Shown here: positions 48,076-56,452 of the stretch, one piece after another
Position numbering within the stretch: the first letter of the stretch is position 1
Layout: each line of letters starts with the position of its first letter
Origin: Streptomyces composti
GTDB lineage: Bacteria > Actinomycetota > Actinomycetes > Streptomycetales > Streptomycetaceae
Assembly (NCBI RefSeq): GCF_012034205.1
Contig: NZ_JAATEM010000015.1
Coordinates: 109,922 to 173,921, forward strand
DNA: 64,000 nt
Direction of reading: 5' to 3'
Translations under genes and position numbers: made by a program
The notes under the pieces: model-generated
What the model was told of the DNA's origin: nothing
The model's database searches: none
Seen by the model: the letters and a program-made list of their open reading frames with translations, nothing else

Positions 48076-49584
48076 ATGCCCAGTGGAGTATCGAAGCAAG
48101 CGAGCGCCCACGAGCGGGACCTGGTACGCCCCACGGCCGAGGACGAGGTGGCCGCGGCCGGCAGTGAACTCGTCGGCGGCCCGCTCGGGCGGCACGCGCT
48201 GCTCGGGACCTCCTGGTGGACCCCGGTCCGGGTGATCGCCCTGGTGGCGATCGGCATGTTCACCCTCGGCCTGGTGCAGAAGGCGCCCTGCTACAACGGC
48301 GCCTGGTTCTTCGGAGCCAGCTCCCAGTACACCCACGCCTGCTATTCGGACATCCCGCACCTGTACCAGGGGCGTGGCTTCGCCGACGGACTGCTGCCGT
48401 ACTTCGACCGGCTGCCCGGCGACATGCAGTTCCTGGAGTACCCGGTGCTGACGGGCTTGTTCATGCAGGTCGCCGCCTGGCTCTCACCGGGTGGCGGCAG
48501 CATCCAGGAGCAGGAGCAGGCGTACTGGCTGGTCAACGCCGGGATGCTGATGGTGTGCGCGGCGGTCATCGCCGTCTGCGTCACCCGCACCCATGCCCGG
48601 CGGCCCTGGGACGGCCTGCTGGTGGCCCTGGCCCCCGCCTTCGCACTGACCGCGACGATCAACTGGGACCTGCTGGCGGTGGCGCTGACGGCCGCGGCGA
48701 TGCTGATGTGGTCGCGGGGCCGCCCCGTGGCCTTCGGAGTCCTGCTGGGCCTCGCCACGGCCGCCAAGCTCTATCCCGTGCTGCTCCTCGGGCCCCTGCT
48801 GGTGCTCTGCTGGCGGGCGGGACGGTGGCGGGAGTACCTGACGGCCCTCGGCAGCGCGATCCTCGCCTGGACCGTGGTGAACGGGCCGGTGATGCTCCTC
48901 GCCTTCGACGGCTGGTCGAAGTTCTACACCTTCAGCCAGGAACGCGGCGTCGACTTCGGCTCCTTCTGGCTGATCCTGGCTCAGAACTCGTCCGATCCGC
49001 TGAGCACCGAGGCCGTCAACACGCTCGCCACCCTGCTGATGCTGCTCTGCTGCGCCGGCGTGGCCGCGCTCGCCCTGATGGCCCCCCGACGGCCGCGGTT
49101 CGCGCAGCTCGCCTTCCTGATCGTCGCCGCGTTCATCCTCACCAACAAGGTCTACTCACCGCAGTACGTCCTGTGGCTGGTGCCGCTCGCCGCCCTCGCG
49201 CGGCCCAGGTGGCGGGACTTCCTGATCTGGCAGGCCTGCGAGGTCATGTACTTCCTGGGCATCTGGATGTACCTCGCGTACACCACCAGCGGCGACGCCC
49301 ACAAAGGGCTGCCGACCGACGGCTACCACTGGGCGATCGGCGTACATCTGCTGGGCACGGCCTATCTGTGTGCCGTGGTCGTGCGCGACATCCTCATGCC
49401 GGAACGCGATCCGGTGCGCCGGACCGGGGACGACGACCCCTCCGGCGGAGTGCTGGACGGCGCCGGGGACGTGTTCGTGCTCGGTCCCGCCGCCCATCAG
49501 GCGCGTCACGCCGCCCGTCCCGAGGGGGCGCGCGTCGAATGGGGCGGGCCGGGAGGCACGGGAGGCACGGCCGGTTCGCTCTGA
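48076..49584 (+). CDS. Glycosyltransferase family 87 membrane protein
   Basis: 502 residues from ATG 48076 (alternative ATG 48067), with about ten membrane helices. The first luminal loop holds the acidic region (FDRLPGDMQFLEYPV, preceded by YSDIPHLYQGRGF) typical of GT-C enzymes of family GT87, polyprenyl-phosphomannose-dependent mannosyltransferases in actinobacteria. Later features are ATAAKLYPVLLLGPLL and TNKVYSPQYVLWLVPLA. Substrate not deducible. It follows ponA as in M. tuberculosis (Rv0051). A hairpin, ggttcgct/agcgaacc, overlaps the stop codon. Confidence 0.85.
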   Translation: MPSGVSKQASAHERDLVRPTAEDEVAAAGSELVGGPLGRHALLGTSWWTPVRVIALVAIGMFTLGLVQKAPCYNGAWFFGASSQYTHACYSDIPHLYQGRGFADGLLPYFDRLPGDMQFLEYPVLTGLFMQVAAWLSPGGGSIQEQEQAYWLVNAGMLMVCAAVIAVCVTRTHARRPWDGLLVALAPAFALTATINWDLLAVALTAAAMLMWSRGRPVAFGVLLGLATAAKLYPVLLLGPLLVLCWRAGRWREYLTALGSAILAWTVVNGPVMLLAFDGWSKFYTFSQERGVDFGSFWLILAQNSSDPLSTEAVNTLATLLMLLCCAGVAALALMAPRRPRFAQLAFLIVAAFILTNKVYSPQYVLWLVPLAALARPRWRDFLIWQACEVMYFLGIWMYLAYTTSGDAHKGLPTDGYHWAIGVHLLGTAYLCAVVVRDILMPERDPVRRTGDDDPSGGVLDGAGDVFVLGPAAHQARHAARPEGARVEWGGPGGTGGTAGSL

Positions 49585-49600
49585 GCGAACCGCATATGGC

Positions 49601-49638
49601 GGAAAAAGGGGCCTCGCCGTCCGGCGGGGCCCCTTTCC
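49601..49638. terminator. Bidirectional terminator, GT87 / racemase
   Basis: About 15-bp stem (aaaggggcctcgccg with cggcggggcccctttcc, one G-U) flanked by A-rich and T-rich ends, between convergent genes. No parS accompanies this one. Confidence 0.8.
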
Positions 49639-49655
49639 GTGGTTCCGGGATGTGC

Positions 49656-50687
49656 TCAGCGGTCGACCAGGCGGTCGAACTGCGTGGTGGTGTGCCGGAG
49701 ATGAGCCACCAGCTCGTCACCCACCTTGGGCTCGGGCGCGTCCGCCGGCACGAACAGGATCGACACCTGCATGTGCGGCGGCTCGGCGAACCAGCGCTGC
49801 TTGCCGGCCCAGACGAACGGCGAAAGGTTCCGGTTGACCGTGGCCAGCCCGGCGCGGGCGACGCCCTTGGCGCGCGGCATGACGCCGTGCAGCGCCTTGG
49901 GAGCCTCCAGCCCCACCCCGTGCGAGGTTCCGCCCGCCACGACCACCAGGAAGCCGTCGGAGGTGGCCTTCTGCTGCCGGTAGCCGAACCGGTCCCCCTT
50001 GGTGACGCGGGTGACGTCCAGGACCGCCCCGCGGTACTCGGTGGCCTCGTGGTCCCCCAGCCACAGCCGGGTGCCGATCCGGGCCCGGAACCGCGTCTGC
50101 GGGAACTGCTGCTGCAACCGGGCGAGTTCCTCCGCCTTGAGGTGGCTGACGAACATCGTGTGCAGCGGGAGCCGGGCCGCGCGCAGCCGGTCCATCCAGC
50201 CGATGACCTCCTCGACGGCGTCCGAGCCGTCGGTGCGGTCCAGCGGCAGGTGGATGGCGAACCCCTCCAGACGCACGTTCTCTATGGCCGCGTGCAGCTG
50301 GGGCAGATCCTGCTCGGTGACGCCGTGCCGCTTCATCGACGACATCACCTCGATGACCACCCGGGCGCCGACCAGGCCGTAGACGCCGTCGACCGACGAC
50401 ACCGAGCGGATGACGCGGTCGGGCAGCGGCACGGGCTCCTCGCCCCGCCGGTAGGGAGTCAGGACCAGCAGGTCACCGCCGAACCAGTCCTTCATCCGGG
50501 CGGCCTCGTACGTCGTGCCGACGGCCAGCAGGTCCGCGCCCAGCCGTGTGACCTCCTCTGCCAGCCGCTCGTGGCCGAAGCCGTAGCCGTTGCCCTTGCA
50601 GACCGGGACCAGCCCGGGGAACTGCTCCTGCACGTGCTTGTGGTGCGCCCGCCAGCGCGCGGTGTCGACGTAGAGCGTGAGCGCCAT
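49656..50687 (-). CDS. Divergent alanine racemase-like PLP enzyme
   Basis: 343 residues. The N-terminal fold-type III barrel has the PLP lysine K31 in VPVCKGNGYGFG; C-terminal sequence (GVARAGLATVNRNLSPFVWA, HMQVSILFVPADAPEPKVGD) only distantly resembles the alanine racemase C-domain. The catalytic Tyr of classical Alr (in a GYGxxY context) is not obvious; RFGYRQQ may be its counterpart. It is ~30 residues shorter than normal Alr. It lies 101 bp downstream of femX on the same strand, suggesting a role in supplying or modifying D-amino acids for peptidoglycan. It may not be the main alanine racemase. Confidence 0.8.
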   Translation of the reverse strand: MALTLYVDTARWRAHHKHVQEQFPGLVPVCKGNGYGFGHERLAEEVTRLGADLLAVGTTYEAARMKDWFGGDLLVLTPYRRGEEPVPLPDRVIRSVSSVDGVYGLVGARVVIEVMSSMKRHGVTEQDLPQLHAAIENVRLEGFAIHLPLDRTDGSDAVEEVIGWMDRLRAARLPLHTMFVSHLKAEELARLQQQFPQTRFRARIGTRLWLGDHEATEYRGAVLDVTRVTKGDRFGYRQQKATSDGFLVVVAGGTSHGVGLEAPKALHGVMPRAKGVARAGLATVNRNLSPFVWAGKQRWFAEPPHMQVSILFVPADAPEPKVGDELVAHLRHTTTQFDRLVDR

Positions 50688-50788
50688 GGCCGGACCTGGA
50701 ACCTTTCTCGTGGCTGCGGTGTATCAGGGATATGGGAACTGTCGAAGCGGTGGACGTGGCGAAAGCGGTCTCAGCGGCGAGGCCGGGG

Positions 50789-51910
50789 TCAGCGGCGCGA
50801 CATGTAGATGTCGAGCGCCTTGTGGAGCAGCTTGTTGAGCGGGAAGTCCCACTCACCGAGGTACTCGGCGGCCTGGCCGCCCGTGCCCACCTTGAACTGG
50901 ATCAGACCGAAGAGGTGGTCGGTCTCGTCCAGCGAGTCGGAGATGCCGCGCAGGTCGTAGACGGTGGCGCCGAGCGCGTAGGCGTCGCGCAGCATCCGCC
51001 ACTGCATCGCGTTCGAGGGCCGGACCTCGCGCCCGATGTTGTCGGAGGCCCCGTAGGAGTACCAGACGTGCCCGCCCACGATCAGCATGGTCGCCGCGGA
51101 GAGGTTGACCCCGTTGTGCCGGGCGAAGTACAGCCGCATGCGGTTGGGGTCCTCGGTATTGAGGGCCGTCCACATGCGCTGGAAGTACGACAGCGGGCGG
51201 GGACGGAAGTGGTCGCGCACCGCGGTGATCTCGTACAGGCGCTGCCACTCCGGCAGGTCCTCGTAGCCGCCCTGGACGACCTCGACGCCGGCCTTCTCCG
51301 CCTTCTTGATGTTGCGGCGCCACAGCTGGTTGAAGTTCTTGTGGACCTCTTCCAGGGAGCGGTTGGCCAGCGGCACCTGAAAGACGTACCGGGGCTGGAC
51401 GTCACCGAAGCCGGCGCCGCCGTCCTCCCCCTGCTGCCAGCCCATGCGGCGCAGCTTGTCGGCCACCTCGAAGGCACGGGGCTCGATGAAGTCGGCCTCC
51501 AGATCGCGCAGACGCTTCACGTCCGGGTTCTGGATGCCCTTCTTGATGGTCGCCGCCTCCCAGCGGCGGATGATCACCGGCGGGCCCATCTTCACGGAGA
51601 AGGCGCCCTGCTGCTTCAGGTGCGCCAGCATCGGCTCGATCCACTCCTGAAGATTGGGAGCGAACCAGTTGATGACCGGCCCCTCGGGCAGATAGGCGAG
51701 ATATCGCTTGATCTTGGGCAGCTGCCGGTACAGCACCAGTCCGACGCCGACCAGCTCGCCGGTACGGTCGTCGAACCAGCCGAGATTCTCGGACCGCCAC
51801 TCCGCCTTCACGTCCGCCCAGGCCGGGACCTGCATGTGACTCGCCGACGGCAGGCTCTGGATGTACGCCAGATGCTGCTCGCGACTGATGGTCCTCAGGG
51901 TCAGGCTCAT
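50789..51910 (-). CDS. femX: FemX-like lipid II:glycine transferase
   Basis: 373 residues, FemABX family with twin GNAT-like lobes. Recognisable parts: LPEGPVINWFAP, VFQVPLANRSLEEVHKNFNQ, LWRRNIKKAEKAGVEVVQGG and WYSYGASDNIGREVRPSNAM. It transfers glycine from Gly-tRNA to lipid II, making the Gly1 bridge of Streptomyces LL-DAP peptidoglycan. It is a cytoplasmic enzyme at the membrane face. It is clustered with the racemase gene and near the PBP gene, as in S. coelicolor, where FemX is linked to vancomycin resistance. Confidence 0.93.
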   Translation of the reverse strand: MSLTLRTISREQHLAYIQSLPSASHMQVPAWADVKAEWRSENLGWFDDRTGELVGVGLVLYRQLPKIKRYLAYLPEGPVINWFAPNLQEWIEPMLAHLKQQGAFSVKMGPPVIIRRWEAATIKKGIQNPDVKRLRDLEADFIEPRAFEVADKLRRMGWQQGEDGGAGFGDVQPRYVFQVPLANRSLEEVHKNFNQLWRRNIKKAEKAGVEVVQGGYEDLPEWQRLYEITAVRDHFRPRPLSYFQRMWTALNTEDPNRMRLYFARHNGVNLSAATMLIVGGHVWYSYGASDNIGREVRPSNAMQWRMLRDAYALGATVYDLRGISDSLDETDHLFGLIQFKVGTGGQAAEYLGEWDFPLNKLLHKALDIYMSRR

Positions 51911-52074
51911 TCGGGGCGCTCCTCGGGCTGGTGTGTCCCCATGGGTTCAGGGGCTCCGGCTCTCGCGCGAAGCCTACTGCGCCCGGGAGCGGCCCGGCGG
52001 GGCGCAGGGCCCCTTCGCCCCGGCCCGTGCGGACCGGGGCGTGCACCGGTATTCCGGAGCGGGAGTGCCTGGCG

Positions 52075-52392
52075 TCAGTCGAAGAGCCCGCCGAAGAGGC
52101 CGCCGTGCGCCATGCCCAGGAAGAAGCCGACCGCGGATGCGCCGAGGCCCACGATCAGACCGAAGCGCTCACGCGTGGTCTCCGAGATCCACTGTCCGTA
52201 CGCGCCGGTGAGAATGCCCACCAGGCCGGTCCAGGAGCTGAGCAGGTGCAGATCGTCGAACATCGCCGAGATGAAGGACGTCAGTCCCAGCACCAGGGTC
52301 ACCGCGAGCAGGGTGTCCTGAACCGGATGGGGCTTGCCGTCCGTGGCGAAGAGTCCGTTGCCGCCGGCGTTGGGTCGCATTGCCTGTGCCAT
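52075..52392 (-). CDS. Small membrane protein of unknown function
   Basis: 105 residues from ATG 52392 with a strong AGGAGGTG ribosome site; in-frame sequence further upstream (to 52437) is not needed. About three hydrophobic segments (TLLAVTLVLGLTSFISAMF, SSWTGLVGILTGAYGQWI, FGLIVGLGASAVGFFLGMA), ending GGLFGGLFD. It resembles small four-helix-type integral membrane proteins conserved in Streptomyces. Divergent from rpsF, sharing a 342-bp promoter gap. Confidence 0.75.
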   Translation of the reverse strand: MAQAMRPNAGGNGLFATDGKPHPVQDTLLAVTLVLGLTSFISAMFDDLHLLSSWTGLVGILTGAYGQWISETTRERFGLIVGLGASAVGFFLGMAHGGLFGGLFD

Positions 52393-52734
52393 AGGGCACC
52401 TCCTGCGAAAAGCGGCGCATCGTAGCGCCATACACACCCGATGTGTACAGATTGACGGCCTGCCCGGACGGATTTCAACCGGAAGGCACTGTGCGGGTAC
52501 TCTGTAGCGTCTGCACCGGTGTCTGTCCGGACACAGCCAGGGAAGCGACCCGCCTCCGTGCCGGGGCGAGGGACTCGTGAGTCCACGGTCCGTCCCGCCT
52601 ACCTGGGAAAACCGCCGCCCGACGTCGATTGTCAGTGGCGGCTGTTTTACTGACGGGCATCGTTGCGCAACGCATCACGACCCTCCTGCCACGGAACGCC
52701 CGTGGCCGCTGAGTCCAAAGGAGGTGGGTTCCAC
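52393..52734. other. Divergent promoter region before rpsF
   Basis: 342 bases between the small membrane protein gene and rpsF. The rpsF ribosome site AAAGGAGGTGG (52718-52728) is clear. A TACTCT at about 52498-52503 could be a -10 box for the rpsF operon, leaving a leader of over 200 nt. This is a long leader in which ribosomal autoregulation could act; no known motif was identified. Confidence 0.45.
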
Positions 52735-53025
52735 ATGCGTCACTACGAGGTGATGGTCATCCTCGACCCCGATCTCGAGGAGCGCGCTGTCTCCCCGCTG
52801 ATCGAGAACTTCCTTTCCGTCGTCCGTGACGGTGGCGGAAAGGTCGAGAAGGTCGACACCTGGGGCCGTCGTCGTCTCGCGTACGAGATCAAGAAGAAGC
52901 CCGAGGGCATCTACTCGGTCATCGACCTGCAGGCCGAGCCTGCGGTCGTCAAGGAGCTCGACCGCCAGATGAACCTGAACGAGTCGGTCCTCCGGACCAA
53001 GGTCCTCCGCCCCGAGACCCACTGA
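52735..53025 (+). CDS. rpsF: 30S ribosomal protein S6
   Basis: 96 residues from ATG 52735 ([20 protein letters not shown]); upstream in-frame starts ignored because of the ribosome site just before. The conserved [20 protein letters not shown] and C-terminal LRPETH are standard. First gene of rpsF-ssb-rpsR-rplI. Confidence 0.97.
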   Translation: MRHYEVMVILDPDLEERAVSPLIENFLSVVRDGGGKVEKVDTWGRRRLAYEIKKKPEGIYSVIDLQAEPAVVKELDRQMNLNESVLRTKVLRPETH

Positions 53026-53099
53026 GCATCCCGCTCAGCTGATCTCGGGACACGAGTAGCAGCAAGCAGCCAGCAGCAAACCCGCCGAGAGGTTCACCC

Positions 53100-53669
53100 A
53101 TGGCAGGCGAGACCGTCATCACGGTCATCGGCAATCTTGTCGACGACCCCGAGCTGCGCTTCACCCCGTCCGGTGCGGCCGTCGCGAAGTTCCGTGTCGC
53201 GTCGACTCCCCGCACCTTCGACCGTCAGACGAACGAGTGGAAGGACGGCGAGAGCCTGTTCCTGACCTGCTCGGTCTGGCGTCAGGCGGCGGAGAACGTC
53301 GCCGAGTCCCTTCAGCGAGGCATGCGCGTGATCGTGCAGGGCCGGCTGAAGCAGCGGTCCTACGAGGACCGTGAGGGCATCAAGCGCACGGTCTACGAGC
53401 TGGACGTCGACGAGGTCGGCCCCAGCCTGCGCAACGCCACGGCCAAGGTCACCAAGACCACGGGCCGCGGTGGCCAGGGTGGCTACGGCGGTGGCGGCCA
53501 GCAGGGCGGCGGCTGGGGCGGTGGCCCCGCCGGCGGCCAGCAGGGCGGCGGCGCTCCTGCCGACGACCCGTGGGCGACCGGCGCTCCCGCCGGCGGCCAG
53601 CAGGGTGGCGGCGGCTGGGGCGGCGGCTCCGGCGGCGGTGGCGGCTACTCGGACGAGCCCCCCTTCTAG
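53100..53669 (+). CDS. ssb: Single-stranded DNA-binding protein SSB
   Basis: 189 residues. The OB-fold covers 1-110 ([53 protein letters not shown]). A Gly/Gln-rich tail of about 70 residues with GGQQGGG repeats follows, ending in the acidic tip DEPPF that recruits partner proteins. It is the essential SSB encoded between rpsF and rpsR; it coats single-stranded DNA at the fork. Confidence 0.97.
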   Translation: MAGETVITVIGNLVDDPELRFTPSGAAVAKFRVASTPRTFDRQTNEWKDGESLFLTCSVWRQAAENVAESLQRGMRVIVQGRLKQRSYEDREGIKRTVYELDVDEVGPSLRNATAKVTKTTGRGGQGGYGGGGQQGGGWGGGPAGGQQGGGAPADDPWATGAPAGGQQGGGGWGGGSGGGGGYSDEPPF

Positions 53670-53714
53670 GGCGGGCCGTTACCCCACACTTCTTGATCAC
53701 ACAGGAGAAACACC

Positions 53715-53951
53715 ATGGCGAAGCCGCCTGTGCGCAAGCCGAAGAAGAAGGTCTGCGCGTTCTGCAAGGACAAGGTCACGTACGTGGACTACAAGGACAC
53801 GAACATGCTGCGGAAGTTCATTTCCGACCGCGGCAAGATCCGTGCCCGCCGCGTGACCGGCAACTGCACGCAGCACCAGCGTGACGTCGCCACGGCCGTG
53901 AAGAACAGCCGTGAGATGGCGCTGCTGCCCTACACCTCCACCGCGCGATAA
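53715..53951 (+). CDS. rpsR: 30S ribosomal protein S18
   Basis: 78 residues. [19 protein letters not shown] contains a C-x-x-C, and the ITGNC-type segment reads [10 protein letters not shown], so the cysteine-containing (zinc-ribbon, C+) S18 form is present (C17, C20 and the later C). It pairs with S6 on the 30S platform. Confidence 0.96.
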   Translation: MAKPPVRKPKKKVCAFCKDKVTYVDYKDTNMLRKFISDRGKIRARRVTGNCTQHQRDVATAVKNSREMALLPYTSTAR

Positions 53952-53969
53952 GGGAAGGGTGACCGACTC

Positions 53970-54416
53970 ATGAAGATCATCCTTACCCACGAGGTCTCCG
54001 GCCTCGGTGCCGCGGGCGACGTCGTCGACGTCAAGGACGGTTACGCTCGCAACTACCTGATCCCGCGGAAGCTCGCTATCCGCTGGACCAAGGGTGGCGA
54101 GAAGGACGTCGAGCAGATCCGCCGTGCTCGCAAGATCCACGAGATCCACACCATCGAGCAGGCCAACCAGGTGAAGGCCCAGCTCGAGGGCGTCAAGGTC
54201 CGCCTCGCGGTCCGTTCCGGCGAGGCCGGTCGCCTCTTCGGTTCCGTCACCCCGGCCGACATCGCTTCGGCGATCAAGGAAGCGGGTGGCCCCGAGGTCG
54301 ACAAGCGCCGCATCGAGCTCGGTGCGCCCATCAAGACCCTGGGCTCGCACGAGACGTCCGTGCGTCTGCACCCCGAGGTTGCCGCCAAGGTCAACATCGA
54401 GGTCGTCGCGGCCTGA
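53970..54416 (+). CDS. rplI: 50S ribosomal protein L9
   Basis: 148 residues. The N-terminal domain [20 protein letters not shown] and the L9 signature [14 protein letters not shown] are followed by the long helix and the C-domain ([20 protein letters not shown]). Last gene of the operon; a terminator follows. Confidence 0.97.
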   Translation: MKIILTHEVSGLGAAGDVVDVKDGYARNYLIPRKLAIRWTKGGEKDVEQIRRARKIHEIHTIEQANQVKAQLEGVKVRLAVRSGEAGRLFGSVTPADIASAIKEAGGPEVDKRRIELGAPIKTLGSHETSVRLHPEVAAKVNIEVVAA

Positions 54417-54442
54417 TCGCCGCGCTCACTGACGCAGTGAGC

Positions 54443-54477
54443 AAGGGGGCCGCACCCATTCCGGGTGCGGCCCCCTT
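54443..54477 (+). terminator. rpsF-ssb-rpsR-rplI terminator
   Basis: A perfect 15-bp stem (aagggggccgcaccc and its complement), loop attcc, 27 bp after the rplI stop. Confidence 0.88.
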
Positions 54478-54583
54478 GTCGTGAGTATGAGGCGCCAGGA
54501 GTCCGTCTCTTCCGTCCCCGTGCCGGCACCGGTCGGCCTCGGCGCTCGCGTCGAGCGCAGCGTCATGTGAGGCCGAGCGCGGT

Positions 54584-54597
54584 GTTTCACGTGAAAC
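54584..54597. other. parS site 12
   Basis: Exact core in the convergent rplI/MATE gap, 107 bp past the rplI terminator. Confidence 0.95.
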
Positions 54598-54654
54598 GGC
54601 GCCGTCGTGGAATGGTGGCCGGTGGCCGGAATGTCAGCGGGTGGCCGCGGTCGT

Positions 54655-55992
54655 TCAGCGGGTGGCCCCGGTGACGAGCCAGCGGCCGGAGCGGCTGCGG
54701 AGCCACAGCGTGAGCATCCGGACGGTCATCATCAGGGTCATGGCGACCCACAGGGCGGTGAGCCCTCCGCCCAGCACCGGCACCAGCAGGGCGACCGGGG
54801 TGAAGACCGCCAGGGTGAGCAACATGGCCCAGGCCAGGTACGGTCCGTCGCCGGCACCCATCAGGACGCCGTCCAGGACGAAGACGATGCCGGAGATCGG
54901 CTGGGTGAGCGCCACGATGACCAGGGCGGGCAGCGCGGCGTCCTTCACGGCGGAGTCGCTGGTGAACAGCGGCAGGAACACGGGCCGGGTCAGCACCACC
55001 AGCACGCCCAGGACCACCCCGACCGCGATGCCCCACTCCACCATGCGGCGGCAGACGGCGCGGGCGCCCTGGGCGTCCCCGGCCCCCAGGTAGCGCCCGA
55101 TGATGGCCTGCCCGGCGATCGCGATGGCGTCCAGCGCGAAGGCGAGCAGGCTCCACAGGGAGAGGATGATCTGATGCGCCGCGATGTCGGTGTCGCCGAG
55201 CCGCGCGGCCACGGCGGTGGCGATCATCAGAATGGCCCTGAGGGAGAGGGTGCGGACCAGCAGCGGCGCACCCGCCTGGGCGGAGGCCCTGATCCCGGCC
55301 GCCTCCGGACGCAGCGAGGCGCCGTGCCTGCGGGCGCCGCGCACCACCACGACGAGGTAGACCACGGCCATGGCGCTCTGTGCGATGACCGTGCCCCAGG
55401 CGGATCCGGCGATGCCCAGTCCGGCACCGTAGACCAGCACGGCATTGAGAATGCCGTTGGCGACGAAGCCGCCGACCGCGACATAGAGAGGAGTCCTGGT
55501 GTCCTGCAGGCCGCGCAGCACGCCGGTCGCGGCCAGGACGACCAGCATGGCGGGTATGCCGAGTGCGGAGATCCGCAGATAGGTGGTCGCGTAAGGGGCC
55601 GCCGTTTCCGAGGCGCCGAAGAGTTCCACCAGGGCGGGGGACGTGGGGAGCACGACGGCGACGACGACGGCGCCGAGCAGCAGCGCCAGCCAGATGCCGT
55701 CCATGCCCTGGCGGATGGCCGCCGGAAGGTCGCCGGCTCCCACGCGCCGGGCGACGGCGGCGGTCGTGGCGTAGGCCAGGAAGACGAAGACGCTCACGGC
55801 GGTCATGAGGAGGGCCGAGGCAACCCCGAGGCCGGCCAGCTGTGCCGTGCCGAGGTGGCCGATGATCGCGCTGTCGGCCATCACGAACAGGGGCTCGGCG
55901 ACGAGGGCGCCGAAGGCGGGAACCGCCAGCGTGACGATCTCACGGTCGTGCTGTCGCCGGGCGGCGCGGGGGCGCGCGGGGGCCTGTGTCAT
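54655..55992 (-). CDS. MATE-family efflux transporter
   Basis: 445 residues from ATG 55992 (MTQAPARPRAARRQHDREIV); the longer frame to 56034 is not needed. Twelve helices in two homologous halves, with LAVPAFGALVAEPLFVMADS, AIIGHLGTAQLAGLGVAS and ATGVLRGLQDTRTPLYVAVG (DinF-type). It exports unknown compounds using a cation gradient. It lies between rplI and dnaB, as in S. coelicolor. Confidence 0.92.
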   Translation of the reverse strand: MTQAPARPRAARRQHDREIVTLAVPAFGALVAEPLFVMADSAIIGHLGTAQLAGLGVASALLMTAVSVFVFLAYATTAAVARRVGAGDLPAAIRQGMDGIWLALLLGAVVVAVVLPTSPALVELFGASETAAPYATTYLRISALGIPAMLVVLAATGVLRGLQDTRTPLYVAVGGFVANGILNAVLVYGAGLGIAGSAWGTVIAQSAMAVVYLVVVVRGARRHGASLRPEAAGIRASAQAGAPLLVRTLSLRAILMIATAVAARLGDTDIAAHQIILSLWSLLAFALDAIAIAGQAIIGRYLGAGDAQGARAVCRRMVEWGIAVGVVLGVLVVLTRPVFLPLFTSDSAVKDAALPALVIVALTQPISGIVFVLDGVLMGAGDGPYLAWAMLLTLAVFTPVALLVPVLGGGLTALWVAMTLMMTVRMLTLWLRSRSGRWLVTGATR

Positions 55993-56452
55993 GCGCACCA
56001 ATCTAATCGTCCACAGGTAAGAGATGCAAAGCATGAGCGACCCTTACCGGTGTGCACAGGGTGTGTGGCCGGGCGTGTCGTCCCAGGTGATCTTGAGCCG
56101 ACCGGGGAAGTTTTTCTTCTGCACAGCCGGTGGATGGCAAAACTGCAGGTCAGAGGCGCTTTCGTGGTAACCGGTCGAGCTTGTTCACAGGGCTGTCCAC
56201 CGGGTCGTGCACAGGTTTCGAGGAGTTGTCCACAGCATTGGGGCCGTCGTCCACATGGCCTGTGGATAACCAGATTGGCTGACGGTGCCGACGGGCCTAC
56301 GGTGGTCCGGCGCCTGCTCCGTCCGCCGGTTCCCAAAGCACCGCAAAACCGGCGCGCCGTAACCGGAGTTGGGCGTCTTATTTGTCAGTGCCGTGCCGTA
56401 GAAATGAGGGGCACGGCGAGGTCCGCTCGCCGGACGGGAGGAGGTGGCTCGG
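55993..56452. other. Non-coding MATE-dnaB region rich in DnaA boxes
   Basis: 460 bases between divergent genes with no gene. It holds the DnaA-box-like sequences listed in the next entry and the dnaB promoter and ribosome site GGGAGGAGG (56435-56443). Confidence 0.7.
56007..56269. promoter_or_regulatory. DnaA-box cluster upstream of dnaB
   Basis: Eight DnaA-box-like 9-mers. Strong: ttgtccaca 56226, tcgtccaca 56247 and 56007, and tgtggataa 56261 on minus (perfect TTATCCACA). Weaker: ttctgcaca 56117, ttgttcaca 56181, ctgtccacc 56193, tcgtgcaca 56205. Boxes 56226, 56247 and 56261 are packed in 44 bp. This is the densest group outside oriC. DnaA-box clusters away from oriC restrain initiation in S. 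coelicolor; whether this one titrates DnaA or regulates dnaB is unknown. Confidence 0.75.
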
